Below are positions 39,201-49,938 of a DNA stretch of 64,000 nucleotides, in pieces. The notes below the pieces were generated by a model. That model was not told where the DNA came from. It saw nothing but the letters and a program-made list of their open reading frames with translations, and made no database searches. Source of the DNA: Trichoderma breve. Taxonomy: Eukaryota > Ascomycota > Sordariomycetes > Hypocreales > Hypocreaceae. The stretch's first letter is position 1; each line of letters opens with the position of its first letter. A program made the translations under genes and the position numbers. The stretch lies in NCBI RefSeq assembly GCF_028502605.1, contig NC_079233.1, forward strand, positions 2,046,001 through 2,110,000, written 5' to 3'.

Positions 39201-40680
39201 AGCCCTTCCCATGTCTGGGGCATCTAGATGGAGTAAGGCTTCCGTATCTCGTAAACGCTTAATTCCATTCTTAATTCCGTAAACAATCACAATCTCAACC
39301 ACAGGAAAGACCCTCTCAAAGATCGACCATACCAGCCCCCACACGGCAGAAACAAGCAGAGGAATGGAAGAAATGCTGCCCCTGTAATAACACATCACGA
39401 AATGAGAATTTGTACGGTACGGAAACAGAGTGTCTATTCGAGGTAGTAGTAGCAGTTCTAACAGCACCCTGGCACCAAGAAGATTACATCCTTGAACCAT
39501 CATCCTGCTTGGGTATCAAACGAACAAGGAATGAAGGCCAGGATTATCAGCGCTGAAGCCCCAAATGCCAAGATTACGCCACATCACCAACCATCACCGA
39601 GCAATACTACATGCAGACGGCTGTACTCATACTTACACGTGCAGGTACCTCCTTCATTTCTCCGTGAAAGCCAAAGTACATGTAGAAAGCGGATAATGGC
39701 ACAGCTTCGAAAGCAAACAACGGCGCTACGATCCCTTGCATCCCTCAACCTGTACCATCATATCTCAATTACTTGGACAAGGCAATCAAATCGTCAAACT
39801 CCGCAGCCCCAGTGGATCGAAATATTCCGCAGATACGGAGCCATCAAGTCACATTACGCTCATTCCTCACCGCAACCTATCCACAGGTCAAGGAGCCACC
39901 CGGAGACATAAAGTAAAAAGACAAACGCAAATCTCCTGAGGGGGCGAGTAGTTGTTGCGTGTTTCGGCATTCGCTTTTGCCTTGTGTGATTGAGCGGGTG
40001 CTTCAATTCCGTCAGAATTATTCAGATCTTCTTCGGAGTATTGAACATCGTTATTATTCAGCTTCTTTGTTGGGTAACTAATGCTTAGTGATCTACTCTG
40101 CGGAACTCCGATAAAGCATGACAATGTGACCAAATACAGAATTCATTAAGTGCGTTTGTCGTATAATCTTATGGCGCCATCTTTGACTTTTACGCAACGG
40201 GCGGTGCTGAAAGATCCACGGCCAGGTGCCATCGCCTTCTGCCTCGCTACAAGCTGGGCGCTGTCATCACGAGAGAAACTGAGGTCCTGACCCCTTGCTT
40301 TGGCTAAACAGACCGAAACTCATGTTTTGCCTCGTAGTGTTACTATTCATATACATGTGTGGGGTCCTTAAATACTCCAAGAATGCTAGAGTCAGCAGGA
40401 CAACGATGCTCCCTTGCATTGCGACTGCATCCAATAGATGGGTATACTCCAAAATCACTCACGAATAGCCCCCAAAACACTCTGTATCGTTTGTAACAAT
40501 TACTTCAGAGCAGAACATAGAACACAAAAGTCAAGAATCTCAACCAATCTTTGAAGAGGCAGCAGTTAAGGGGACGCAGATTAGCAATCCCGTCTAACCA
40601 TGACACGTTGTATCCGGAGGTGTACCGGCTTAAAGGGGGAACTGCCAAGTCACCAACTGCATTTGCTTCAGTATTTGTTA
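36226..40680. other. Intergenic, about 4.5 kb, no supportable gene
   Basis: The first few hundred bases are the promoter and leader of the ABC transporter. The rest has only short frames on both strands without domain resemblance. TACGAGTAC occurs at 37104-37112 and 38465-38473, and AGGTACCT at 39643-39650. Confidence 0.45.
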
Positions 40681-41744
40681 TCACGCCTTTTCGTAGAGAT
40701 ACAGTTCCACACATTGCGTCTCAGCTCCAAGAACGGGCAGTGGCAATGTCTGCCTGTGTAACTCCGTCCACCCCTGATCTGATAAGAGGCCAAACAGCGC
40801 TTCCTCCGAAACATGCCGCGGGTTTGTCGCCAGAAAGACTTTTGTAAACTGCGGCTGCTCGCCGGTCTCTGCCGTGTTGGACTCGTGCAACGCGGAAAGC
40901 GTCCCGAGCAGGGCGGGAAGCATGTCCACGTTGTAAATGCAGTCGCTGAGTAGGACAAGGTCCCAACGGTGACTTTGTGCTTCCGGGCCAAACACTCCCT
41001 CTCGTCCTTGCTCCCAGTCGAGATTTTCGGAGAGAAGCCTTGCAGGAGGAGCAGTGTTGGACTTGTGCCCCTGTCGGGCTTGAAGAAGCTGGGACATGTT
41101 TGATCTAGTCCGACTTTCTGCTTCCTCCAAGTCCGTCATGAGAATGATACATCTACGGCTAGGGGGCGGTCGTGTCATTGGAAAGACGACACTCAAGCCT
41201 CCCCCGAGAATTCCCACGCCGCATTCTCGTTCTAGTGCGTTGGTCGGTTTTCGCCCTGTGGGTAACCTCTTTAAGACTTTTAACTCAGAGGGCTCTGTAT
41301 CCGCTGGCGTCAGCAATGTTCATGACTCTTCAACTGCACACAATGCAGGCACACCAGCATCCCAAATATGCCTCGCAATGCTCTCGCCAATCTCCTCTTC
41401 AAACTCAATGTAGAATTTCTGCTCGGAGGTGCCGGGTAGTGACAGTCTTCTTGTAGAAACTTAGATGTTGGCCTCATCATGGCTCAGAGTGATCCAGACT
41501 GGCATCACTTGTCCAGCCAGCCCCTCTTCTGAAGAACTGTAGTGGCAAGAATATCGCGTATGCTAAGCGCAGAATATTTCTCTGTACTAATACATACGTT
41601 GACCTTGAATTCTGCTTTCGGTGTTTGTTGCTTAACTGCGGTCGACAGAAGGCTTTGCAACACGCATCCCAGATCGCCGTCGTAATTCGCTGTGCCGGAC
41701 AATGGACCTTCTTTTTGAGCCCGGAGCTAATGTCTTTCTGGCAT
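40681..41744 (-). pseudogene. Decayed METTL21-like lysine methyltransferase gene
   Basis: Read on the minus strand from an ATG at 41744-41742. Recognisable blocks are EFKVN, a clean 61-bp intron (41597-41537), FFRRGAGWTSDASLD, LPGTSEQKFYIEFEEEIGES, IARHIWDAG, ILMTDLEEAE and WDLVLLSDCIYNVDMLPALL. These are in the order seen in METTL21-type protein methyltransferases of hypocrealean fungi. Damage: TAG at codon 6 (41729-41727), a frameshift near 41480, TAA at 41463-41461 and TGA at 41322-41320, all in the reading frame implied by the homologous blocks. The SAM-binding loop, normally LELGCGxG, reads LERECGVG. The last 211 codons are open and well preserved, so loss is probably recent. An unusual splice pattern could remove one lesion but not all. 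Confidence 0.75.
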
Positions 41745-42411
41745 AAAATGTCAAGTCAATTGGTTCGTCTGGATATAGAAATGAGTCGCCCAGAGCTGTA
41801 ACTATTGTAGATGAGATCTAGCGTTTCTTTCCAGACTGAGATTAAGCCGCGGATTTGAGCAGTCGTATATGTATGTAGTACTAGGTACCTGTACGTTATC
41901 GCCAAGTACCTTACTACTTATTTCGAGCACCAAATATCTCTACCTATTATCTCTTGGCACCAGAGCGCACTTTACTGACAAGGATATGTATACTGATGCT
42001 AAGTATGAACTCGAATGAAGTTCGTCATCTTCAACAGAATTTTATTATTTGCTTACCCAGTCACCCAACAATTATCACAACCACGGTTTCAGAAGGACAT
42101 AACACGTATTTGGGTATATTGAAATGAGATCGCGAGAAAATATGTAATATTAAGAAAGGAAACTTCGAAATTACAAAAGTTAAAGAAATAGCCTATGTGA
42201 AGAGAAGAACTAAGTATAACAAAGGAAACAATGCCTTCTCAGTATTATAATGCACTCAATAGCTTGGTGACCACAATGTAAGTACGCCTCTTCTCTTCAC
42301 TCAACGTCCACTCGTTTTCATCCTGCGTAAATATGAAAGAGAACGGTGCAATGAAATATCTCCTGAATTATGTACAGACAGATAGTGCTGATAGCATTCC
42401 ACTTCTTTCTG
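41745..42411. other. AT-rich intergenic stretch between two decayed genes
   Basis: There is no coding signal. Composition is markedly AT-rich from about 41.9 to 42.3 kb. AGGTACCT occurs at 41883-41890. Confidence 0.5.
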
Positions 42412-43839
42412 CTACTCTAGGTGCTCTTCGTAACTGGGTAGAGATACGAGAGCAAGGTGAAGCAAGTGTCTCGCTACGTGGTCTGCCCTGTTGCCATCGA
42501 TTTCTTCAATGCCGCACAAAGGACAATGTTGGAACATAGAGATCGATGGTCGCGCAATTCTGATGGCTAGGACACTGAGATGAGTATCTGTAAATTTGTT
42601 CTGGTGAACAATTTTCATGTGGTCAATGTATTCACTCTTCGTGGTGCTTTGGAATTCTGCGTGAGATTTAGAAGCACAGCGCCATCGCATATAATGTGAG
42701 GACATATGCTTGAGCCATGCTTTTTTATGGCTATACACTTCTTCGGGTGAGTCGCAACCTTCAAATAGGCAGACATAGGAATCGAGATCATTCTCAACAT
42801 GTAATTCGCTGCGATAGTTAGCACCTAGATACAACGAATCGGGGTTGATTGGAGTGTTATGATGTCAACATGTTGCTGATATAAGACTTACTCCCACTTG
42901 CTCTCATCAACGAGGTCCCCGGCTGATAAATTTAAGCAACAAAAAGGACAATCAATTTCCTCAGCAGCTTCCAAAATTTCATCACAGTCCTTTTCCAAAA
43001 TCTCCTTGTGTTTTCTCACTGCTTCAGGACCAGAATCTTCGTTTTCAGGTCGACTTGCTTCATTGCGGCCCAATGATTGTGCTATTTCCACAGGATTTGA
43101 CGGGCTTTTACTTCTTTCCAAAACTTTACCGCAGCGAAATTCCCGATAGAGAGCTTTTTTGTATCGCAAAATCATGGTGCTGATGAGACGTTGTTGGATA
43201 ACATTGCTCACCCCAGGAAATTGAAAACGTATATACTGGGCAAAGTCGTCTTTTAAAGTAGGTTCTAAGTCGTGTCCCTTGTCGTCTGTAACCTTGAAGT
43301 CTGAGATAGCTTGAGGATCTTGAGTCTCTCTGCCCATTCTGAGAATGATGAGTGAGAACTTGCGAAGGAGTGCAATTTGTTTCGTTATGTCTTGAAGAAC
43401 TGAACTTGGCATTTATAGCAGCCAATGGCCTAGCTAATCCCACCGGACTGGATGTCTCGAGTATCGAAGTGCCTAAAAGAGTCATTCTCAGTACTTTTCT
43501 ATTGTTTGTGAAAGTATGGTGACAATGATTCGCTAGAAATACACTTACAGTTTAGAACGCTGTAGTCTAATGCCTCCATAACTCCTATAATGGCGTCTTG
43601 GAGATCGGATGACCCTTGCAGACGGTAACCCCACGATTCTCGGCCCGAAGCAAAAACTCCATGAAGGGAGTTCAGAGGGAGAATTCTCCGAGCTGCATTT
43701 CTACCTTGATCATCTCCCGGTCATGAATATATGCTGCTTTTGTGCGGCACTGTTGAAGAGATTGGATGCATCGGGTGGCACAGTTAGAAATGATCAACCT
43801 TGTGGATTCCGGATCCGATGAAGCCATGTCTGGCTTCAT
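42412..43839 (-). pseudogene. Fungal C2H2-type protein (NLR-associated style), probably frameshifted
   Basis: On the minus strand an ATG at 43839 starts MKPDMASSDPESTR and leads into AAYIHDREMIKVEMQLGEFSL, the conserved N-terminus of a large fungal C2H2 family. At 43674-43672 a TGA appears; one missing base near there restores HGVFASGRESWGYRLQGSS and DAIIGVMEALDY in another frame. Intron 43548-43473 follows. A second frame change is needed near 43410-43430 to reach the long open block ALLRKFSLIILRMGRETQ through EEIDCPFCCLNLSAGDL (down to 42892). Intron 42891-42809 joins KWDELHVENDLDSYVC and the zinc-finger-like part CLFEGC...WLKHM and HCPLCG...HVARHLLHL (exon 42808-42412). An alternative acceptor at 43409 could avoid the second shift by skipping a segment that relatives usually keep. 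Function in the family is unknown; some members sit beside or within NLR-like proteins. Confidence 0.65.
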
Positions 43840-44399
43840 ATTGATATCAAGCTCTTTCCAAAGTAAGAAACCGCGTTCCGAGTGCTCAGGCTAGATTAAC
43901 GTGCGTTCGAGTGAGGCCTTTTGGTGATATCGATCTCGCCCGAATTCTGCAATGTCGCATCTATTATCTGCTTTGGGTAGATATACTCTGAACCCCATAC
44001 TACGACTGAACACTTAGGTAGCAAATTTCAGGTATAGAGACAAGTGTTCGGTATTGTTAGTGAGGCTGGAGATGTTTTGTAGCAAGCATTTGTTGAACCT
44101 TCCCCGCACATGTTTTGATGCCTTACGGACAAAGCATCTCTGAAGGCAAAGTTTGCATTGCTACAAAATTCGCTGTACATTCAAATTGACACAAGTACTG
44201 TAATATAATGGATCAGCAAGCTTACCAGATAGTGGACGTTGAAATCCCATCTGGATAAGGTCCACTGGAGGCGAGATGTCTTCGTCTTCTGTGTCTGCTG
44301 ACCCTTTTAGTTCATGTAGTGTTCATTTGTTGACTACGGCATCTGAAACAATCATGGGTGCTGCTAGGGTTCTATGGAAAGGGGAAACTCATGGCGAGC
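43840..44399. other. Gap between divergent C2H2 and S8 relics
   Basis: This stretch should hold the N-terminus (catalytic Asp region) of the subtilase if the gene was once complete, but I cannot find a DTG-like block in any plus-strand frame. It may be decayed beyond recognition or may be promoter. Confidence 0.35.
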
Positions 44400-45253
44400 T
44401 CAAGTCATTCTACGAAAGCATCAAAGCCCTTTGTTTTATCATGAACTCCCCATTGGAAGAACGTAAGCGAGGTGGCGAATGGATTATGCACCTGATGCCC
44501 AACTTTTGTTGCCAAAATAACTGAAAAGGCACCATCAAAGGCCATCATGATCGCCAAAGTAAGCTTCCGATGCCAGATACTGTTGAGATTCGCCACGAGT
44601 GAGCCTCGTTCTAAACCGTACCCTAGGCCATTAATTATGCAGTCTCTACTTGGGAAGTGGACATCATCTCAATGTCATTTGGATTTCCTACGTGTAATAT
44701 GGATGATTACCAAGAACTTGAAGATGCTCTTGCAAATGCTCATGCGAAACGTGTATTGCTTTTTGCCGCTGCCTCGAATAGCGGAGGGAAGCTGGGCCGC
44801 GCATATCCAGCTCGCGATCAGAATGTCATTGCCATTCATGCGACTGATACAGATGGTAATCGGTCAAGATTTAGCCCTACGGCTTTGTCTCACGATATTA
44901 ACTTGGCGACGGTCGGCGAAGCTATTGAGTCGGCGTGGCCAGTGTATCTTTCGGATAACTCCAATTCCAAGGCTCTTAGATGCAAATCTGGCACATCGTT
45001 TGCGACTGCTATTGCAGCCGGGATTGTTGGCTTCCTCTTGTTGTATGCAAAGATACACTTGCCAGAAAAAGCTGACGCACTGAAGAGTCGGCGGAGGATG
45101 CAAGCGTTGTTGAAGCGAGTGGCCGAGAAAGAGGTGGGACAGACGGCGAGAGACGGTTATTATTTCGTCGATGTGAGCTTATATTCAGACAGTTTGTTCG
45201 GCAAGAGCAAAGAGCTTATTAATGAGACGATACGGGATGTCTTGAATACATAA
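44400..45253 (+). pseudogene. Subtilisin-like (S8) serine peptidase remnant
   Basis: The clear part is a 3' exon from 44627: INYAVSTWEVDIISMSFGFP, then LLFAAASNSGG carrying the oxyanion-hole Asn, and KSGTSFATAIAAG with the catalytic Ser, ending at a TAA at 45253. A 68-bp intron (44559-44626) joins it to MIAK. Upstream, the segment corresponding to the catalytic-His motif (GHGTHVA in the family) is damaged, around 44450-44475. APDAQL is separated from VAKITEKAPSKA by a one-base deletion in a T run (about 44502-44506). No catalytic Asp region is visible. Fungal peptidases of this short type are often effector domains of NLR-like proteins or stand next to them. As it stands it cannot encode an active triad. 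The deletion in the T run alone could be a sequencing error, but the altered His region argues for real decay. Confidence 0.72.
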
Positions 45254-45443
45254 TATGTAATTGATACTGAAGGAGGTACTGCATCTTGAGTAGCGTTACG
45301 ACAAGCTCTAATGATAAATGTATTCGAAATGTAAAATATCGAATATAAAATATCATACATGGGAAGTGATGAGTCTAACATCGTATTCGATCTCATATTT
45401 ATCTGTCTATATCTAGGTTCTATCGCTGGGTCTACGCCCTCGT

Positions 45444-46276
45444 CTAATCAACCTCATCCGCCCACTGCGCGGGGGCTACAAAAGCCCCATCCGGACCCAA
45501 AGTTCCCGAAACAAATCTTGAGTCATAGTCAGTAACGGCACTTGAGAAAGGGGGTTGGGTTACATGCTTGGTATGACTTCCTCTCGCAGCGAGCTGGCCC
45601 TTGCTATTGTAAAACTGTACGGTTGTGTACGCGAGCGTCTTTCCGACTATTTGAACTAATTAGAATCATTCATCATTTAATTTTTCGGTCATTACATACT
45701 CTTTTCACAGATAGCCGTTCCCTTAAGGATATCTCCTGGTCGGCCTCCGGGGCTGAGATAGGTGACTGAGTGAACGAAGTCAGTGATGTGAGCACTTACA
45801 GCTAAAGAAGTGAGCATGTCCTTACCATTTAAGTCGGTTGATACGCCTGTTGCGAATCGTCCAGTAGAAGCAACTGCCAGGGATCCCCCGAGATCGACGA
45901 GACTAGCTATAGTTCCTCCATGTATGGTTTGGAGTCGGTTCTAAAGGTAAAAGTCAGTGAGGAGTCTTGAGCGATATGGAGGGTCAACTTAAAGTGTGGT
46001 CTTTATGGATGTCAACTTCAAAGTCGACTCTGCCCTCAGAAGCATCTATTAATCGAAACTAAAATGTCTTGTCAGCACCAACTGAGGTTGCTGGCCGATC
46101 TGGAATAACTATGCATACTCGATTCTGCAGGAGTCTTATATCCCGTTGTTAGTGGCTTTGCCTCGGCAAATGGCCCTCGTGGGACTCTACTCATACCTGG
46201 GTTCCAGGCCCGATTCGGCCATGAAGGACCGCATGACAGCCTTTGTAAAATTGAAAGGAGAAAGCTTTTTAGTCAT
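45444..46276 (-). pseudogene. 4HBT-family (hotdog) acyl-CoA thioesterase-like gene with broken splice donor
   Basis: On the minus strand five coding blocks are recognisable: MTKKLSPFNFTKAVMRSF (46276-46197), FRLIDASEGRVDFEVDIHKD (46058-45993), NRLQTIHGGTIASLVDLGGS through ATGVSTDLN (45940-45826), VTYLSPGGRPGDILKGTA (45765-45700) and GKTLAYTTVQFYNSKGQLAA (45646-45444). HGGTIASLVD is the hotdog catalytic/CoA-binding helix. The introns before blocks four and five are normal GT-AG. The donor after the second block should lie at 45992-45987 but reads TTAAGT where a phase-0 GTAAGT is expected. The first and second blocks do not join in phase at any donor and acceptor I can find. The protein would have hydrolysed acyl-CoA thioesters. 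Correct expression looks impossible with these sites. Confidence 0.7.
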
Positions 46277-46530
46277 GATTTCCCTCGAATCGATTCAATT
46301 GATTGAATATTCCAATATGTTGGTCTCGGGAACTGAGATGGCCTCAACTGCTCGATGGGCGACGCTATCCGCTATCGCTCCCGTTACCCGATAATGCGCC
46401 GAGAAGGTGTGACGTAATCTTCACGCGCCGCGCTTCAAGATCGTGAACTTCTCAAGATCGAATCATGAGGCAGCAGCGCCAAACATCATAACCGCCCTTT
46501 GACGGCTCACGACCCTCGCATCCGCCCAAC
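46277..46530. promoter_or_regulatory. Short divergent promoter between the thioesterase relic and Tfb2
   Basis: Only about 254 bp separate the two outward-facing start codons, so both genes would have shared this interval. No clear TATA box is seen, as is common for house-keeping genes such as TFIIH subunits. Confidence 0.45.
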
Positions 46531-48064
46531 ATGTCTATAAATCCCTCCCTTCATCTCGCCGAATACCTGGAGAGGCTGCCTGGTACAACGTTCAAGAAGT
46601 TGTACCAGCAGCCCTCGACGACGTTTGCAATCTTCCGGCGCATGCTGCCTCACCTGGCAAAAACATTCGTTATGAGAATGCTTTTCCTGCCTCACCCGAT
46701 GGCTCTCACGGATCTAGACACATGGGTGAAGCCGGAAGCCAAACGGTTCGATTAGCACTGCTCTTGTGGCGGCAATGCACAGCATCTAATAGTGGCACAG
46801 GAAGAAAGACCAGTCCCTCTCCATCTTGCGAAGCCTTCACATTGTCCAGATATCAGCCCCGTCAAAAGAGAAACCGCAGGAGATTCAGCTCATGTCAAAT
46901 TTCAAGAAATCTCTACGACTAGCCCTCACAGGAGGCGGAAACCACAACTCGTTTGGCGTGCCTTCTTCGCTACTCGTACCGCCCGAAATTGACTTGGCGT
47001 TCCTCGATCGATACGCGCGTAAGAAGTGGGAGGATGTGCTGCATTTCGTCGTATCTAGTGTCGGTTACAAAAGCAGCTTAGGCGACGGATCTGGGCCCAA
47101 CAAGGGCGTCAAGGAGCTTCTCATTGCAGGGCGGTTGGTCGACAGGCGGCCGAATGGAAGTTTAGGCATCACCCAGGCGGGCTTCACCTTTTTACTGCAG
47201 GAGGCAAACGCGCAAGTTTGGACACTACTTTTGCTATGGCTGGAGGTTCTGGGCAATAACAAGAGCTCGGGGCTGGATCCCGTCGACATGCTTTCGTTCC
47301 TGTTCATGCTGGCGAGCTTGGAGCTGGGGCGGGCCTACGATACGAATGCGCTGACTGAAGAGCGACGGAATATGCTTCCATCTCTCGTTGATTTCGGCCT
47401 CATCTACATCCCCCAACATAAGCGCTCCATGTTCTTCCCAACCCGACTGGCAACAACCCTTACCAGTGGAGGAAACAGCCTGCGGACAATCAGCGAGGGC
47501 GTCACAGCTGCTACTCAGTCCGCCCAGACCTCGCAGCAGTCCCTCGGCCCTCTGGGCGGCGGCGGCGAGCAGCAGGCTGGGAGCGTCGTTATCGAGACCA
47601 ACTACCGTCTCTATGCATATACCCAATCTGCCCTCCAAATTGCAGTCCTCGCCCTCTTCGCCAAGCTCAACATGCGATTCCCCGACATGGTGGCCGGCCG
47701 CCTCTCCCGCGCATCTATCCGCCAGGCCATTAACTTTGGCATTACTGCCGACCAAATCATATCCTACCTTGCCGTCCACGCCCACGAGCAGATGCACCGC
47801 ACTGCTGCGTTGACCAACAAGCCCGTCTTGCCCCCCACCGTAGTCGACCAGATCCGCTTGTGGCAGCTCGAAAACGAGCGGATGAAGACGACGAGTGGGT
47901 TCCTGTTTCGGGACTTCACCGATGACAAGGATTACCTCGATACCGCGCGTTTCTCAGAAGAAATTGGGGTGCTGGTCTGGAAAAATGACCATGCACGGAT
48001 GTTCTTTGCCAATAAGCATGAGCAAATTAAAGATTTTTTGAAGACGAGGAAGAGAGCGGAATGA
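46531..48064 (+). CDS. TFB2: TFIIH core subunit Tfb2 (p52 homologue)
   Basis: Two exons, 46531-46745 and 46801-48064, give 492 residues. The 55-bp intron has a weak donor GTTCGA, a CTAAT branch and a CACAG acceptor; splicing restores VKPEAKRKKDQSLSILRSLH, the expected continuous sequence. Diagnostic stretches are YLERLPGTTFKKLYQQPSTT, LRLALTGGGNHNSFGVPSS, GITQAGFTFLLQEANAQVWT, DMLSFLFMLASLELGRAYDT, FFPTRLATTLTSGG and the C-terminal TNYRLYAYTQSALQIAVLAL with ITADQIISYL. Tfb2 anchors and stimulates the Ssl2/XPB ATPase and pairs with Tfb5 in TFIIH, acting in promoter opening and nucleotide excision repair. The length matches the family (about 460-515). No missing blocks are seen. The neighbour upstream is decayed, so this gene marks the right border of the damaged interval. 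Confidence 0.96.
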
Positions 48065-48648
48065 GCCTTTCTTTTTTTTCCCCCTTTATTATTTATAATT
48101 ACGGAACTTTTCTGCCTTTCCCCCGCTTATCACCGACTGGCAGTTGAAGATTGATAACATGTTGTGAATTGGCGTTTGGCGCGTGGAAATATGAAAAGTA
48201 TAGTTGGAAGCAACCTAAAGCATAAATCATTCGGAGCTCCCAGATGGGCGCTGTTACAAACATCAGCATAGATACGAAATAGTCAATCAAATGAATCAAA
48301 CATTTCATATTAGAGTACCTCGAGACCTGTCTATACAGTAGTTCTACATCATCTGCCATACCCTTGTGACTCTCGTATCTCTCCAATTCAAGCAACAGCT
48401 ACTTCATTCAAACCATTAGACGCAATATTTTCCACGTATACATTCCAGAGTCCCATTTCCAGTTCCATTCCAACATGCTTCCAAAGCCATTAGTATATCC
48501 CAGGCTCATTATCCCAAGGCTTCATTGGGTGGAGAAGGGGGAAAAAAAGAAAAGAAACATCGCCAAGAAAAACAAGACCATTTGGGCGGTGAGCCACACT
48601 CTGATTATACACAGCACAAGCAATCGAGACACGGAATTAGGATGATTC
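48065..48648. other. Convergent 3' flank
   Basis: This is the 3' region shared by Tfb2 and the minus-strand gene at 48649-49938. It is T/A-rich, with no coding signal. Confidence 0.5.
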
Positions 48649-49938
48649 TCACGACATTGTGAGACGATTTCCCCGGGATGATCGAGAAAGGCTCCCAGAT
48701 AGAAAACTCTTGCTCTTGTTATCATGAGCATAAGAGCCATGCCGCAGTCCGGTTAAGCTGTGCCTCTCGCCCTTTCTGATGACTGAGCTGCCGAAAATCT
48801 TTGCCATGAAGCCTTTCTCTTCCATGGAGCCACCTTCGGGAAGTAGAGAAGGCCGGCCATTTCGACGAGCGTAAGCTTGCTGCCAGGCATGCAGGGAGCG
48901 CCGTGCTTCGATTGTGATGCAAAGTGAGTCAAGATAATCGAACACGCGACGGCAACGTGTGTCTTCTTCAGTGACTGACGGAGTATTAGATGAGGTCATG
49001 AGAGTCCTCAGAGCTGAAGTAGTGGTTGAAGTAGGGAGGTGAGATGTTCGCTGATATAGGCTGCTATAAGGAGTTTTCGCCTGGGCTGAACACGAGCCGG
49101 CCAGAGATTGGCGAGATTCACGGGCATCTGCGGCAAGGTTTTCAGATGAAAATCGGTCGTGAAGGGCCATAAACCGGCCAGACCAATAGGCGGATGATTG
49201 TGCGTTGCTAATCCGAATGGACGGAGCCTCAGAAGAGCAACTTTGGACCGACTTGGCCAGCGATATTGTAGATGGTTGCATGAGGTTTAATTTTGAAAGC
49301 TGGGGAGGAGTTGTAGCTTTTGCAGTAGAAGATGGGGATATCTTGGCAGAAGTGCCACTAAAAGCAGAAGTGTTGATAGAGCGAGCAGCCAACGATGGCC
49401 GAGAAATAGATGTTTTCAAGTCCTGGAGGGCACTCATAGTTCGAGACTTTGGAAGTTTATTGACCAAGCGTGGTGTTGGTGGATCTAAACGGGAAAATCC
49501 ATCAGACGCGGGAGGGATATTCTCATCCTGCTGGGCAATGATTGGCACCGACAGTGGCGTAGTCGTTGATGCTATTTTAAAAGATGGCTTTGGTATGGAT
49601 GAGGTGGAGGATAGCAGGCTTCTGCGTAGCTTCTTTGAAGATGTTGGATCAGGGCCGGCTTTGATGGTTGGCTTGGCAGCAATGTCAAAGCTTTCGAGGG
49701 TAGGGCTGCTTTGTAAATGTCCGTCAATGTCAAAGCCGTCGGACATGCACCTCATATTCTGCGCTTGCAAACGGCTGTGGCTTTCGAGAGTCGAGCCAGA
49801 GCTGTCTGTTTCGCAGTCTTTGATGGCATCAACAATGACAAGCCTCTCGCTTCGGATAAGATCGGCACCTCTGGAGTTTTTGACAGGACCTATGGGCGCA
49901 GAGATGAGGGGTCGTCTACTTTTTCCTCGTCCTCGCAT
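48649..49938 (-). CDS. Conserved Sordariomycete protein of unknown function, Ser/Thr-rich
   Basis: A single exon of 429 codons with ATG at 49938; no earlier in-frame ATG exists before the stop. Most of it is Ser/Thr/Pro/Lys-rich and disordered. Less variable stretches are PPTPRLVNKLPKSRTMSALQ (a short basic motif that could be a phosphorylation or docking site), SAYWSGRFMALHDRFSSENL, and a helical block RCRRVFDYLDSLCITIEARR followed by SLHAWQQAYARRNGRPSLLP. The Trp-containing AYWSGRF and the YLDSL...EARRSL pair look like the conserved core. There is no signal peptide, membrane segment or known catalytic motif. I do not recognise a named family. The basic first 20 residues and acidic patches are compatible with a nuclear or cytoskeletal regulator, which is a guess. 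Confidence 0.75.
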   Translation of the reverse strand: MRGRGKSRRPLISAPIGPVKNSRGADLIRSERLVIVDAIKDCETDSSGSTLESHSRLQAQNMRCMSDGFDIDGHLQSSPTLESFDIAAKPTIKAGPDPTSSKKLRRSLLSSTSSIPKPSFKIASTTTPLSVPIIAQQDENIPPASDGFSRLDPPTPRLVNKLPKSRTMSALQDLKTSISRPSLAARSINTSAFSGTSAKISPSSTAKATTPPQLSKLNLMQPSTISLAKSVQSCSSEAPSIRISNAQSSAYWSGRFMALHDRFSSENLAADARESRQSLAGSCSAQAKTPYSSLYQRTSHLPTSTTTSALRTLMTSSNTPSVTEEDTRCRRVFDYLDSLCITIEARRSLHAWQQAYARRNGRPSLLPEGGSMEEKGFMAKIFGSSVIRKGERHSLTGLRHGSYAHDNKSKSFLSGSLSRSSRGNRLTMS

